DNA of 64,000 bases from Candidatus Helarchaeota archaeon. GTDB lineage: Archaea; Asgardarchaeota; Lokiarchaeia; Helarchaeales; RDOG01. Both the position numbers and the translations under genes were made by a program. Every line of letters begins with the position of its first letter. The stretch's first letter is position 1. The notes beneath the pieces are model-generated. The model searched no databases. It was given only the letters and a program-made list of their open reading frames with translations, and was not told where the DNA came from. The stretch lies in NCBI GenBank assembly GCA_019058315.1, contig JAHPZH010000002.1, forward strand, positions 620,001-684,000, read 5' to 3'. Positions 48,962 through 58,317 of the stretch are shown in pieces.

Positions 48962-49314
48962 TTTTATCAGAACTATATAATTTTATCTAAACATCATTTT
49001 AATAGGAAATTTTAATTTAATCATTATTTAGTAATATGAAATCTAAATTCGCTATTCATATTTATTTTTAGTGTAAAGTATTAAAAAATTAATCTAATCT
49101 TGATTTTAACTTAAAGATTAAAATTATAATTCTATCACAACTATTTTATGGTTATTTAAGACCTAAAACTTCCTCTTTTTTTGATAAAATTATATTTTCT
49201 GAATTTTTAACATATTTTACATAAACAACATAAAAATTTTATGTTAAAATCACATAAAAGCACTTTTTCTTTAATAGGTAATAGTAACTTTTACTACTTT
49301 TAGAAGGGTTCAAT
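48962..49314. other. Intergenic region with a palindrome upstream of a hypothetical gene
   Basis: 353 AT-rich bases between divergent genes. A perfect palindrome AACATAAAAATTTTATGTT is at 49227-49245, flanked by further ACATAAA copies near 49219 and 49252, all shortly before the gene at 49315. These look like repeated binding sites for a regulator. No ORF or RNA gene is visible in the rest. Confidence 0.45.
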
Positions 49315-49848
49315 GTGAGTGTCATGTCAAGAAGTTTAGATGATTATTTGAATAAACCTACAGATGATGAAGCAGTTCCGTTTTATCATATTACAGCAAA
49401 TGATATTGATTTCAAAGTTCTTCCATTATTAATCTTATCATCTTATTTGAGAGGAGATGAAGAATTTTCAATTAAATTTGATAAAGCTCCAACAAGTTCT
49501 CAATTTGAAAAAATATCCTCTGTGGTTTCTAGACTCCCTGGGTTAGAAATTACATATATCACCATTAAAGAAATTTTTATAAAATATATTGCCTCCTATG
49601 AAGAACTGGATTTATCAAAAGTCGATAAATCATGGATAAATTTACTTTTAGAAGCATCAGAATTCGTGATACAAAAAAATAGTAAGGAATTACCTAAAAA
49701 AACACAGTCCCAATATTTTCAGTATAGAAAACGGGCTGAAAAATTATTCTTAAAAAGAAATTTGGAAGGGCATTCTAAATTCTTTGTAAAATTGATTCTA
49801 GAAAATATTTTAAATATTATTGGCGAAGTCTGGAATTCATTCCATTAA
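49315..49848 (+). CDS. Hypothetical protein, mostly helical
   Basis: 177 residues (GTG 49315; ATG 49324 gives 174). I do not recognise the family. It begins SRSLDDYLNKPTDDEAVPFYHIT, has a mixed alpha/beta first half, then a charged helical second half rich in Lys/Glu and aromatic residues. There is no signal peptide, membrane segment or cysteine motif. The palindrome about 70 bases upstream suggests regulated expression. Confidence 0.65.
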   Translation: MSVMSRSLDDYLNKPTDDEAVPFYHITANDIDFKVLPLLILSSYLRGDEEFSIKFDKAPTSSQFEKISSVVSRLPGLEITYITIKEIFIKYIASYEELDLSKVDKSWINLLLEASEFVIQKNSKELPKKTQSQYFQYRKRAEKLFLKRNLEGHSKFFVKLILENILNIIGEVWNSFH

Positions 49849-49979
49849 ATATTTTATACTTGCTTTGAAAATTTAGTAGAAATTCTCCTTTGAACCCTTC
49901 ACCAATTATGATTTATTTATTTGATTCTAAAAAATTTATTAAATTAATTAGATTTTAATATTAGATTTCGTATTTTTTC

Positions 49980-50378
49980 TTGAGGAAAATGACTATTGTT
50001 CATCGTAAATATTTAGTAAGTTACGGGGGACCGCCGTGGGTCCTAGGATATTATAAGAAATTATTGGATAATCCCCCTTGTAAAAAACCGGGAGATAAAA
50101 GAAGTAAAGAATTTTCATATGAATTTGAAACAATTCGAGGACCAAAAAATATTATTTATCTCCATCTTGTAGGTATAGACAAAGATCTGGATGAAACAGA
50201 AAGGCAACTTGCGAAATTTAAAATCGCCAGAATCGAAAACGAAAATGAATTAATCCTTATATTAGATGCAACGTATACATTTTCTAATTCTATTAATCTC
50301 TTTTTAGAATTTTGTAAAGAACAAAATTTCATTATAACAGGGCAACAAATTCATAAAAGAGAAATTAAAAGAATTTAG
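49980..50378 (+). CDS. Hypothetical protein
   Basis: 132 residues from TTG 49980, or 129 from ATG 49989. It opens with a Gly/Pro/Trp-rich loop (VSYGGPPWVLGYYKKLLDNPPCKKPGDKR), then a strand-helix pattern with an acidic segment. No known domain. One cysteine only. It is followed at short distance by a convergent zinc-ribbon gene. Confidence 0.6.
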   Translation: MRKMTIVHRKYLVSYGGPPWVLGYYKKLLDNPPCKKPGDKRSKEFSYEFETIRGPKNIIYLHLVGIDKDLDETERQLAKFKIARIENENELILILDATYTFSNSINLFLEFCKEQNFIITGQQIHKREIKRI

Positions 50379-50412
50379 AATCTATTTTTATAATATATAA
50401 AATTAATCATTC

Positions 50413-50745
50413 CTAATAGTTCCCAAGCCAGCCTAAATCGTTTTTATTTTCGTCTAAAATATTTACTTTTGTAGTTACACGTTTTTCTTCATCGTCTTGA
50501 TAATGAATTAAATGCTGGAGACGGATATAAAAAATATTTTGACAATTTAAACATTGAATTTTGTAATCTATAGTGCGTTTTTCTCCTTTTTCATGTGTAA
50601 CTTTATCTTGCTCGATTTTTTCAAGTAATTTCAATCTTGATTGATTAGGATTACCACATTTTGAACACTGTTTTGGATTAATCGGATCAAATCCCCGACG
50701 ACCCAAAGAAACTTTAATTTGATTAGGAATCTCGTCCAAACTCAT
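50413..50745 (-). CDS. Small zinc-ribbon protein
   Basis: 110 residues. Two CxxC pairs separated by about 36 residues (CSKC near 22-25 and CLNC near 61-64) form one split zinc ribbon. The segment between is basic/acidic and may be a loop; the C-terminal stretch has an HLIHY and an acidic end. It could be a nucleic-acid or protein adaptor. The start ATG is in AACTCATTTAA context with no ribosome site. Confidence 0.68.
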   Translation of the reverse strand: MSLDEIPNQIKVSLGRRGFDPINPKQCSKCGNPNQSRLKLLEKIEQDKVTHEKGEKRTIDYKIQCLNCQNIFYIRLQHLIHYQDDEEKRVTTKVNILDENKNDLGWLGNY

Positions 50746-51061
50746 TTAAAACTCATTCCTTGTTTAAAAGTCTCATTAAAATCTAAACTATCAAATTAAT
50801 AAAAACATTTGGATCGCTTCTTTTTTATAGAAAATGTAATAGAATAACCCGCCTATATGAATTAATAAGAATTTAAAGATAATTTTGCTTTAAGATAAGT
50901 ATAACGAAAAATTTGCTTATAGTATTTCTTATAAATCTATGAAAGGACTATGCGTTGATAATCTTATATGTGAATTTTATATTAGGTATTAGATAAAAAA
51001 ATTTTTATTCATCATTATAATCCGTTAGTTAGAAATAGAATCCTATCAAAGGTGTAAAGAA
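50746..51061. other. Intergenic region, promoter of the GlcD/HdrD-like operon
   Basis: 316 bases between divergent genes. No ORF and no strong hairpin were seen. A TATA-like run lies near 50970-50985, and AAAGGTGTAAAGAA before ATG 51062 is the ribosome site. Confidence 0.4.
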
Positions 51062-52669
51062 ATGAGTAAAGTACCCGATTATAATGAAATTAATGCTGAA
51101 ATAGTTGAAAAATTGAAGGCAATTGTCGGTGAAGAATTTGTAATGTGGGACAATAAACCAATGATGTATAGCTATATGTCTCGCGGTATTATGGGAATCC
51201 GCGCTGGTCCTCCCGATTGTGTGGTAAGACCTGCAAATAAGGAAGAAATTCATGACATCCTAATGTTATGCTCAGAAAACAAAATCCCTGTAACTCCTAT
51301 GGCTGGGGGATTATCTGGTGGTTTTGCTTTGCCTTTATTAGAAAATGGTGGAGTATTACTCGAATGTTCAAGAATGAATAAGATTATTGAAGTAAACACT
51401 GACGCAAGATATGTAATTGTAGAACCCGGTGTTCGAGCTGGAGAAGTATGGGCTTATTTTAAAAAATATTACCCTGATTGGGCTCCTCCAATCGCTGATG
51501 GTGCGCCACCTGCAGCGACGATAATGGGCGATGCTATAGAAAGAGGTTTTTCTTTAGTTACAAGCCGTTTTGGTCCTCAAGCAGATATGGTGATGGGAAT
51601 GGAAATAGTGTTACCAACAGGTGATATCATAAGAACTGGCTCATGGGGTCTTGGTGGAGTTGATGAAGATAAACAAGGTGAAAAGAAAGATGGTCACGCT
51701 ATGCCATACTATAAATATGGCCTTGGTCCTGATCTTCATTCATTATTCTTTGGTTCCCAAGGTGCAATGGGCGTAGTTACAAAAGCTGCTTTAAAAATAG
51801 TACCTCATTGTCATTTTAAAACTGTGAAAGTTTATGGTTTTGATAATTGGTATGATGCACAAGAAGCAACATTAGCGGCTTCTAAATATGAGTGTGGAAT
51901 TTCGGATCATTTAGTAATGGTTCAAGGTGGAAATTGGTGGCTTGTACCTACAAGATACCAAAAAGAAAAAATTCCATATACTTATGACTATTGGAAAACT
52001 CTTGGATTCTTTGAATATCAATTAAATCTTGAAGTTTGGGCTCATTCGCAAGAAGAATTAGATTTTGTCACTAAAAAATTAGATGAAATCGTATTGGAAC
52101 AATATACTAAGAAGGCTAAAGGAAAAATTTCGGAACAAAAATTACATCCCATACAAATCGCTAGTCGTCTTAAAAAACCGAATAAAATAGCAATTCCATA
52201 TGGTCAATGGGAGCAAGGTTTTATATTCGTAACGTGGTATACCCCTTGGGCTGACGCTGCTGAATGTATGGAAAAATACTGTGCAACAATGGAAAAACAC
52301 AAATTCCCACCTGTCATGTGGTTTGCTAGTATAGATCACTGCAGAGAATGTATTATAATGCCTATATTCTGTTTTGATACACGAAAAATAGAAGATTATG
52401 AACGGTTTGAAGCTTGTGAAGATGAATTCACAGATTGGGCATTAAAACGGGGTTTTGTCAATTATAGACCAAATCCAACGATACATGCACCAAAATCATA
52501 TGCAAAAGCTCCAACAGAATTCAAATTATTAAGACAAATTAAAAAAATTATTGATCCAAACATGATAATGCACCCTGGCAGGCTTGCATTTCTAGCTGGC
52601 GTTGAAAAACCTGAAGATATTCCTCAACATATTGTTGGATTTAGAAAATCCAAAAAACAGGAGGCTTAA
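51062..52669 (+). CDS. FAD-binding oxidase, GlcD/lactate dehydrogenase type
   Basis: 535 residues. The FAD (PCMH) domain occupies about 55-245: VVRPANKEEIHDILMLC opens it, MAGGLSGGFALP and GPQADMVMGMEIVLPTGDI are the characteristic loops, and SWGLGG lies near 200. The C-terminal cap ends in IKKIIDPNMIMHPGRLAF, the classic end of GlcD/D-lactate dehydrogenases. It oxidises a 2-hydroxy acid or similar, passing electrons to the Fe-S protein encoded next, with a two-base gap. The cap has a repeated Trp pattern closer to vanillyl-alcohol oxidase relatives, so the substrate is open. Confidence 0.9.
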   Translation: MSKVPDYNEINAEIVEKLKAIVGEEFVMWDNKPMMYSYMSRGIMGIRAGPPDCVVRPANKEEIHDILMLCSENKIPVTPMAGGLSGGFALPLLENGGVLLECSRMNKIIEVNTDARYVIVEPGVRAGEVWAYFKKYYPDWAPPIADGAPPAATIMGDAIERGFSLVTSRFGPQADMVMGMEIVLPTGDIIRTGSWGLGGVDEDKQGEKKDGHAMPYYKYGLGPDLHSLFFGSQGAMGVVTKAALKIVPHCHFKTVKVYGFDNWYDAQEATLAASKYECGISDHLVMVQGGNWWLVPTRYQKEKIPYTYDYWKTLGFFEYQLNLEVWAHSQEELDFVTKKLDEIVLEQYTKKAKGKISEQKLHPIQIASRLKKPNKIAIPYGQWEQGFIFVTWYTPWADAAECMEKYCATMEKHKFPPVMWFASIDHCRECIIMPIFCFDTRKIEDYERFEACEDEFTDWALKRGFVNYRPNPTIHAPKSYAKAPTEFKLLRQIKKIIDPNMIMHPGRLAFLAGVEKPEDIPQHIVGFRKSKKQEA

Positions 52670-52671
52670 AC

Positions 52672-54177
52672 TTGACTGAGATTAAAGAAAAAGTAGGCGG
52701 AAAGAAAAGATTAGAAGAATTAAAAGCAGAACTTTATCGTTGCATCCATTGCAGAGCTTGCCGCTTTTCGTATAGTGGAGAACCTGACAGAAAAGGAATA
52801 GGTGAACACAAAGGAGTACTATATGAAGGTATGCTTGATGGATGTCCCGCAGGTCATCATTTTGGATGGGAAGGATTTTGGAATGCTGGAAGAATGTGGA
52901 TGGCTAGGGCAGTTTTAGAAGGAGACTTGGACCTTGAAGATGAAAAAACAAAACAACAGATGTATGAGATTCTTTTTAGATGTCCAACTTGTGGTAATTG
53001 TAGTATGCAATGCGAAAATAATCTTCCTACAGTCGATATAAACGAAGCTCTTAGGGCTTGTTTATATGAGGCTGGAGTTGAAATGCTCCCAAAACATTCG
53101 GGTTTAAGAAAATTAATAGATGCAAAAAATAATCCTTATAATGAAGAACATTCTCAACGTACAGATTGGGTTCCTGATAAGGCTGTGATTGATGATCCTG
53201 ATGCAAAAATTGCTTATTATGTAGGATGTACTGCATCATACAGAATGAAAGCCATGGCTAACGCAACTGTCGAACTTCTTAATAAATTAGTTAAAAAGGG
53301 AATAATTCCAAAATATACTATATTAACTGATGAAGTATGTTGTGGCAGTGTAGTATTTAGAACTGGACAATGGGATGTTGCAAAAAAAGTAGCTAATGAA
53401 AATATTAAGAATTTCAATAAATTTGAAAAAGTTTTATTCAGTTGTGCAGGATGCCACCGAACTTTTAAAATTGATTATCCAAAATTTGGAGAACAGCCAC
53501 CCAAGTATCAAGCTCTACATGTGGTTGAATTTTTAGCCGATTACCTGACTATTCACTGTCCTGCTTGTGGTAAATATAATGATCTAGGTTCTGAACACTG
53601 TGGAAACGATTTTTGTCCTAAATACTCAAAAAATGGGGAAAAATTCCCACCAGAATTAACCGAAAATAAAATAATAATTACAAAAAAATGGGATAAAGGT
53701 CCAGTTACTTGGCATGATCCATGCCATACAATAAGACACATGTGTCACTCATTAAAAGATGAAGCAATTGAACAAACAACTGGTGAAGGTAATGATAACA
53801 TGTGGAAAGTTTATGTACCCTCAATATTCGAAAGACAACGTTGGATAGAAATGCCCCGTGCAATTATGCGAGCAATTCCAGGACTTGAACTTAAGGAAAT
53901 GTATAGAATTGGCGAAAATTCTCTATGCTGTGGTGCTGGTGGAGGTGTTAAAGCTGGTTATCCCGACTTTGCTTGGGATTGTGCAAACGAAAGACTTGAA
54001 GAAGCCGATGCGACGGGTGCAGGAATCGTTATGACCATGTGTCCATTCTGCGAATTAAACATGGGTCAAGCTGCACGTGAAGGTAAGGATGGAAGTCCTG
54101 AAGGTGCATCCGTTGGTGGTAAATATAAAGGTAAAGTTTTGGATCTATTAGAAGTCTTAAATGAAATGATAGATTAA
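52672..54177 (+). CDS. HdrD/GlpC-like iron-sulfur oxidoreductase with zinc-ribbon insert
   Basis: 501 residues. N-terminal [4Fe-4S] sets CIHCRAC and CPTCGNCSMQC are followed by two CCG domains (YYVGC, DEVCCGS, CAGC; then HDPCH, LCCGAGGG, CPFC), as in HdrD and GlcF/LldE partners of GlcD. Between the CCG domains at about 294-325 is an inserted Cys-rich segment (CPACGKYN...CGNDFC) that looks like a zinc ribbon and is not standard. It accepts electrons from the FAD oxidase and hands them on, to a disulfide or membrane carrier. TTG start with GGAGG 7 bases upstream. The C-rich first motif is spaced unusually (CIHCRACRFSYSG). Confidence 0.9.
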   Translation: MTEIKEKVGGKKRLEELKAELYRCIHCRACRFSYSGEPDRKGIGEHKGVLYEGMLDGCPAGHHFGWEGFWNAGRMWMARAVLEGDLDLEDEKTKQQMYEILFRCPTCGNCSMQCENNLPTVDINEALRACLYEAGVEMLPKHSGLRKLIDAKNNPYNEEHSQRTDWVPDKAVIDDPDAKIAYYVGCTASYRMKAMANATVELLNKLVKKGIIPKYTILTDEVCCGSVVFRTGQWDVAKKVANENIKNFNKFEKVLFSCAGCHRTFKIDYPKFGEQPPKYQALHVVEFLADYLTIHCPACGKYNDLGSEHCGNDFCPKYSKNGEKFPPELTENKIIITKKWDKGPVTWHDPCHTIRHMCHSLKDEAIEQTTGEGNDNMWKVYVPSIFERQRWIEMPRAIMRAIPGLELKEMYRIGENSLCCGAGGGVKAGYPDFAWDCANERLEEADATGAGIVMTMCPFCELNMGQAAREGKDGSPEGASVGGKYKGKVLDLLEVLNEMID

Positions 54178-54178
54178 A

Positions 54179-54210
54179 TCTTTTTCACTTTTTTTCTCTA
54201 TTTTTTTAAA
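54179..54210 (+). terminator. T-rich transcription end
   Basis: Three runs of five to seven T within about 30 bases immediately after the HdrD-like stop, a typical archaeal termination tract for the GlcD/HdrD-like operon. Confidence 0.5.
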
Positions 54211-54309
54211 ATTCGATTAAAATAACTAAAATTAAACATACTTTAATGTTAAATTGTAATATAGGGATATTACATCATTTAATATCGCTTGATCATAACC
54301 AAAACAATC

Positions 54310-54507
54310 ATGAATATAATTAAGACTGGTTCACTCCTAATTTCAGGAAGGGTATCTAAAGAAAAAATAGCAATTCTTACTGAAAATTTTGAGAATTATC
54401 TTAATAAGAATTATAAAATCATTGCAAAACTTCCAAATCCTGAAGGAAATGCTGCAATGAGAAAAAATTTTCAAATTCTCTATTATTTACAACATAAAAA
54501 AAGATAA
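54310..54507 (+). CDS. Small hypothetical protein
   Basis: 65 residues from ATG 54310 (72 from TTG 54289). Predicted strand-helix-strand: IIKTGSLLISGRV, then KEKIAILTENFENYLNKNY, ending basic. No recognised family. It lies between the HdrD-like operon and the LRR gene, same direction. Plausible but not certain as a gene. Confidence 0.45.
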   Translation: MNIIKTGSLLISGRVSKEKIAILTENFENYLNKNYKIIAKLPNPEGNAAMRKNFQILYYLQHKKR

Positions 54508-54582
54508 AAATTATCTAAACAATTCAGTATTATTAAGATAGCTCCTTAATTTCTATTTAGTAGTGATATTGAATAATATTAT

Positions 54583-55659
54583 TTGGAAACCCTTATGAAT
54601 AAAATTAAAAGTAAAAAAGAAAAACGAGCAATAGAGGAGCTAAAACAAAATTATATCTTCTATGATTCACAATATTCAGTCGATAATAAGGGTTATATAA
54701 GCGTAATAAAATTAGAAAGTGTAGGAGTAAATGAAATTCCCGTGCTTATTGAAGAATTTCCTCATTTAAAAGAATTATGGCTAAATGGCAATAAAGAAAT
54801 CCCTAAAATAGAGGGATTAGAAGAACTTATTCACTTAAAACTGTTAAATCTTAGTGATAATCAGATAAATAAGATAGAAGGATTAGAAAATCTCACCGAA
54901 TTAAAATCTTTATACCTTTTTGGCAATCAAGTAAAAAAAATTGAGGGATTAGAAAATCTTTCACAATTGGAAGATTTATCTCTTGGGATGAATCAAATTA
55001 CAAAAATAGAGCGGTTAGAGCACCTTTTACAATTAAAGGACTTAGATCTTTATTTAAACCAAATTATGAAAATAGAGGGGCTAGAAAAACTTACTAAATT
55101 AGAAAAACTGAATTTGACTGATAATCAAATATCAAAAATTGAAGGATTAGAGAATAATTCTCAATTAGAACGATTAGATATTAGTTATAATTATATTTAT
55201 AAATTAGATGGTTTAAATAACCTCACCAATTTACAAGAATTAAATCTTTATGGAAATAGAATAACGAAGATAGAGGGATTAGAAAAACTATCTAAATTAA
55301 AATCATTAGATCTTAATCATAATCTAATCACAAAAATAGAAGGTTTACATAATCTGACAAACTTGGAGACTTTATTTCTTCATAATAATAAAATAAAAAG
55401 AATTACTGGTCTCGGAAATCTCTCACAACTAAAAATTTTAAGGTTGGATGAAAACCCCTTATTTAAAGAGGAAGAAAAAATAAGTCGCCAAAGACCATTT
55501 GAATTAGTTGAATATTGTAGTAAGAAAGTAAAAATACTAGTTAAAAAACTAGAAATATTACAATCAAAAATTAACAGCCGTGGTTTAAAACTAGCGGATT
55601 ATCAAGAAATCGAGAAACATATAGAGGAGTTAGATAGAAAGATAAATGATTTAACTTAA
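54583..55659 (+). CDS. Leucine-rich-repeat protein (SDS22-like)
   Basis: 358 residues (TTG 54583; ATG 54595 gives 354). About eleven 22-residue repeats of the form LxxLxxLxLxxNxIxKIEGLEN run from about 40 to 300, the SDS22-type LRR that makes a curved protein-binding surface. A C-terminal charged helix follows (EKKISRQRPFELVEYCSKK to the end). No signal peptide, so cytoplasmic. SDS22-like LRR proteins in eukaryotes bind phosphatase 1; the partner here is unknown. The high similarity of successive repeats implies recent expansion. Confidence 0.9.
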   Translation: METLMNKIKSKKEKRAIEELKQNYIFYDSQYSVDNKGYISVIKLESVGVNEIPVLIEEFPHLKELWLNGNKEIPKIEGLEELIHLKLLNLSDNQINKIEGLENLTELKSLYLFGNQVKKIEGLENLSQLEDLSLGMNQITKIERLEHLLQLKDLDLYLNQIMKIEGLEKLTKLEKLNLTDNQISKIEGLENNSQLERLDISYNYIYKLDGLNNLTNLQELNLYGNRITKIEGLEKLSKLKSLDLNHNLITKIEGLHNLTNLETLFLHNNKIKRITGLGNLSQLKILRLDENPLFKEEEKISRQRPFELVEYCSKKVKILVKKLEILQSKINSRGLKLADYQEIEKHIEELDRKINDLT

Positions 55660-55693
55660 AGAATAGAAATTCATTAGATTAAGAGCTAAAGGA

Positions 55694-57334
55694 CTACTCA
55701 AAAACTTCTTTTATCAACTCACCCGCTGTTTCAAAGATTTTTACGTTTCCTTTCCAAGAATCTAACTCACTTTTAAATTTTAATTCAAATTTTAAAGTAA
55801 ATAATTTCAAAGTCTTTGAAATACTTTCAGTTGGACTGCCTTTTAATATTAAAGCACCTCTAACTTTATCTCTTTCTTCAATTACAATTTCAAAGTTCTT
55901 ATATGCTAATTTCGTCATCGAAGTTTCTTCATGAGCTAATTCTGAACCAAAACTTTGAATTCCTGTCAACAAACCACTTATCAGATTAGGATTTAGGGCT
56001 TTTTCTTTAAAATTATGTTCAAATAAAGATAAACCAGATTCTTTTTCAATAATCATTAAATATTCTAGAATTTTTTTATTGTATCTTTTTTCACAATTTT
56101 CAATCAATTGATATTTTTCTTCTATAAGTTCATTACATTGTTTTATTTGAGTTTTTTGTTCTGGAAAAGCTTGTTCGTAAGTTATTAAATTATTACAAGC
56201 AATTTGGTTCAATTCAGATAACCAGTTCAATATCTTAAATTCAAGTTCAATGCTTTCTTTTTCTGGAATGATCATTTCCTCTTGATATATTTTTTCTAGA
56301 TCTTTAATTAATTCGTTTGATTTTTCGATTATAGAAGATTCGGCAAAAGCTTTCTCTATTTTAGATTTAATTTCCTTAACTAGAATTAAGATTTCACCAA
56401 TTGTCCATTGTTCTTCGCAATAGTTAAATAATGTATTAATTCTTTGGATAATTTCGTTTGAATCAAGAATTTTTTGACTAATTTTTTCAATTTTTCCTTC
56501 AATTTTTAAGGCAGTTTCAAATGCTATATTTATTAGATTTTTTAAATATGCTAAAAATCCAGTAGCTTGTTTAAGATCTTTCGTCCAAACAGTCAAATAT
56601 GCATTTTTATTGTCAACTTTTGATTCGATAATCATTAAATCATTTGTAACCTTTGCAATTCCTGAATATAATCCCATTAATTCCCCGATAACTACTTCGG
56701 ACAAATCTAAGGCTGAAATTTGACCAATCATTAAATCAAATGCAGAGTTTTCATCAATAGTGAAAGGAATTTTAGCAGTCCCTTTTTTTAGATCCTTTTT
56801 AAGAGATTCAATTTCAGAGATTGTTGAATTTCTAGGTTCTACAAGAGGACATTTAATCCAAATTTCTTTTGGTGGAATAGCTAAAGAATGGGGATTTCCG
56901 AAGGGATCTATAAAAGTGCAGGAACCAAAAAGTTTTGACTTTCCACATGTTGAAGGAATTAGTTCAAAATCAACTCCTCTCGATTCATTAGGTTTTAATA
57001 TAGCAATATCCTTGATTCTTTCTAAAATTTCGTACTGTTCAGCTGGAATTAATGTGACACTTATATCTGTCAAAACAGTATTTGAAATATTTTGAACTGC
57101 TATTTTAAAACGAATAGCTCCTCCAACGTAATCATATGCCCTTGCAATTTTAATTAAGGAAGTGTCTGTTTCTTTTTTAGTAGGTTCTGTTGGTTTAGTT
57201 TCTGGAGTTTTAATTAATGTTTTTGGTGATTTTTCCGCAATTAAATCTATAATTTCTGAAATATCTTTAGAATTATCACGTTTTTGAGATTTTTTTTCCT
57301 CTGGATCTTCGTCCAACTTAGAATCCTTCTTCAA
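55694..57334 (-). CDS. Appendage-like beta domain, coiled coil and longin-like domain protein
   Basis: 546 residues, soluble. Residues 1-58 are disordered and charged. 60-165 form a predicted immunoglobulin-like beta sandwich (FKIAVQNISNTVLTDISVTL, then LKPNESRGVDFELIPS), the pattern seen in adaptin/COPI appendage and other trafficking or CARDB-type domains. 185-280 is mixed alpha/beta and 285-420 helical with coiled-coil character. 422-546 (ILEYLMIIEKESGLSLFEH, then LISGLLTGIQSFGSEL, then FEIVIEERDKVRGALILKG) matches the strand-helix order of archaeal longin/roadblock-like domains. The start overlaps the upstream V4R gene by 17 bases. The domain calls are by eye; no catalytic motif is seen. 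Confidence 0.72.
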   Translation of the reverse strand: MKKDSKLDEDPEEKKSQKRDNSKDISEIIDLIAEKSPKTLIKTPETKPTEPTKKETDTSLIKIARAYDYVGGAIRFKIAVQNISNTVLTDISVTLIPAEQYEILERIKDIAILKPNESRGVDFELIPSTCGKSKLFGSCTFIDPFGNPHSLAIPPKEIWIKCPLVEPRNSTISEIESLKKDLKKGTAKIPFTIDENSAFDLMIGQISALDLSEVVIGELMGLYSGIAKVTNDLMIIESKVDNKNAYLTVWTKDLKQATGFLAYLKNLINIAFETALKIEGKIEKISQKILDSNEIIQRINTLFNYCEEQWTIGEILILVKEIKSKIEKAFAESSIIEKSNELIKDLEKIYQEEMIIPEKESIELEFKILNWLSELNQIACNNLITYEQAFPEQKTQIKQCNELIEEKYQLIENCEKRYNKKILEYLMIIEKESGLSLFEHNFKEKALNPNLISGLLTGIQSFGSELAHEETSMTKLAYKNFEIVIEERDKVRGALILKGSPTESISKTLKLFTLKFELKFKSELDSWKGNVKIFETAGELIKEVFE

Positions 57335-58058
57335 TTGTTTCCTTTATCCGTTCCTCTAATTTATTTGGAGGGGCCATAACAAAACGACAATGTTTATGGT
57401 TCATTGCTCTACATTTAATTTCTTGGGAATCTAGCTCCAATCCAAAAGATACACTACACCATCCTGCACTATAACCACAATTCCATAAACAAATCGGTGT
57501 TTTTGATGTTGCCCCATTTTTTCGTATATAAACATCTGCTTCGAAACTTTGAGGATGATCATAACGAAGTAAATAATTCTCATTTGGTTCAGGATTAGAT
57601 GGAAGAAAAGAAACACGCGCATTACCTGTGAAAGCAAAATGGACGGGACCAGCTGAGAGTTTTGCTATCGGATCTGTTAAACCAATAGCATAAATAAATC
57701 GTCTTGCATCGCTTTGTCCAACAAATTTTGCTAATCGATAATAAAGTGTGTTAACCCTTTCAACAGGAATTTTTAAATCTTGGCTTAAAGCAAAGGGAAT
57801 GTTTTGAAATGATTCAGCACTTATTAGTAAGTATCTATGCCCTCCAATATGAATAGTTCCCTTTGTAGGATCCCATTCTATATTATCAAAAAATTTTGCT
57901 ACATTTTCCTCAGCTTTGGAAAATAATGGTTCGAATTCAGGTGGAACATCTACTGTTTGAACCTCATTCTCCCTCGAAGGTGGTGGAATATAGGGTCCAG
58001 ATTTAATAGCATCAGCTATATCTATATCCTTTTCTTTACGACGAAACCATTTAGGCAC
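57318..58058 (-). CDS. V4R-domain protein (XylR_N/V4R)
   Basis: 246 residues. An N-terminal basic tail precedes GGHRYLLISAESFQNIPFAL (XylR_N-type lead-in), a helical core, and the V4R domain at about 145-230: CLWNCGYSAGWCSVSFGLEL, then EIKCRAMNHKHCRF, with the conserved cysteines and the GWC and GxxxC pattern. V4R folds resemble the Bet3 subunits of the TRAPP tethering complex and also bind small ligands or metal. The gene overlaps the longin/appendage-like gene by 17 bases, so the two proteins are probably made together. An inverted repeat upstream (58092-58129) may regulate the pair. Confidence 0.8.
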   Translation of the reverse strand: MPKWFRRKEKDIDIADAIKSGPYIPPPSRENEVQTVDVPPEFEPLFSKAEENVAKFFDNIEWDPTKGTIHIGGHRYLLISAESFQNIPFALSQDLKIPVERVNTLYYRLAKFVGQSDARRFIYAIGLTDPIAKLSAGPVHFAFTGNARVSFLPSNPEPNENYLLRYDHPQSFEADVYIRKNGATSKTPICLWNCGYSAGWCSVSFGLELDSQEIKCRAMNHKHCRFVMAPPNKLEERIKETIEEGF

Positions 58059-58091
58059 AATATAACCCCAAAATTATTTTATTTTTACCTT

Positions 58092-58129
58092 AACTAATCT
58101 AAAAGAAGTATTCTTTTACTGGATTAGTT
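58092..58129. promoter_or_regulatory. Inverted repeat upstream of the V4R/longin-like pair
   Basis: AACTAATC (58092-58099) and GATTAGTT (58122-58129) enclose AAAAGAA (58101-58107) and TTCTTTT (58111-58117): a nested palindrome, 34 bases before the V4R start. It could be an operator or a leader hairpin. Confidence 0.45.
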
Positions 58130-58317
58130 TATTCTATTTATAATAGTGATTTTTTGTGTATTATTTAGGAGGATTCAATATAAATATATGTAATAATATG
58201 TATTGACTCCTAATTTATTTTTACCCAGCCTCTATTACTTTAAATCAATTACAATATGCTACATATATTTAGATAATTTTAAGAAACAAAATTTTTATTG
58301 AATTAAAAAGTGGATAT

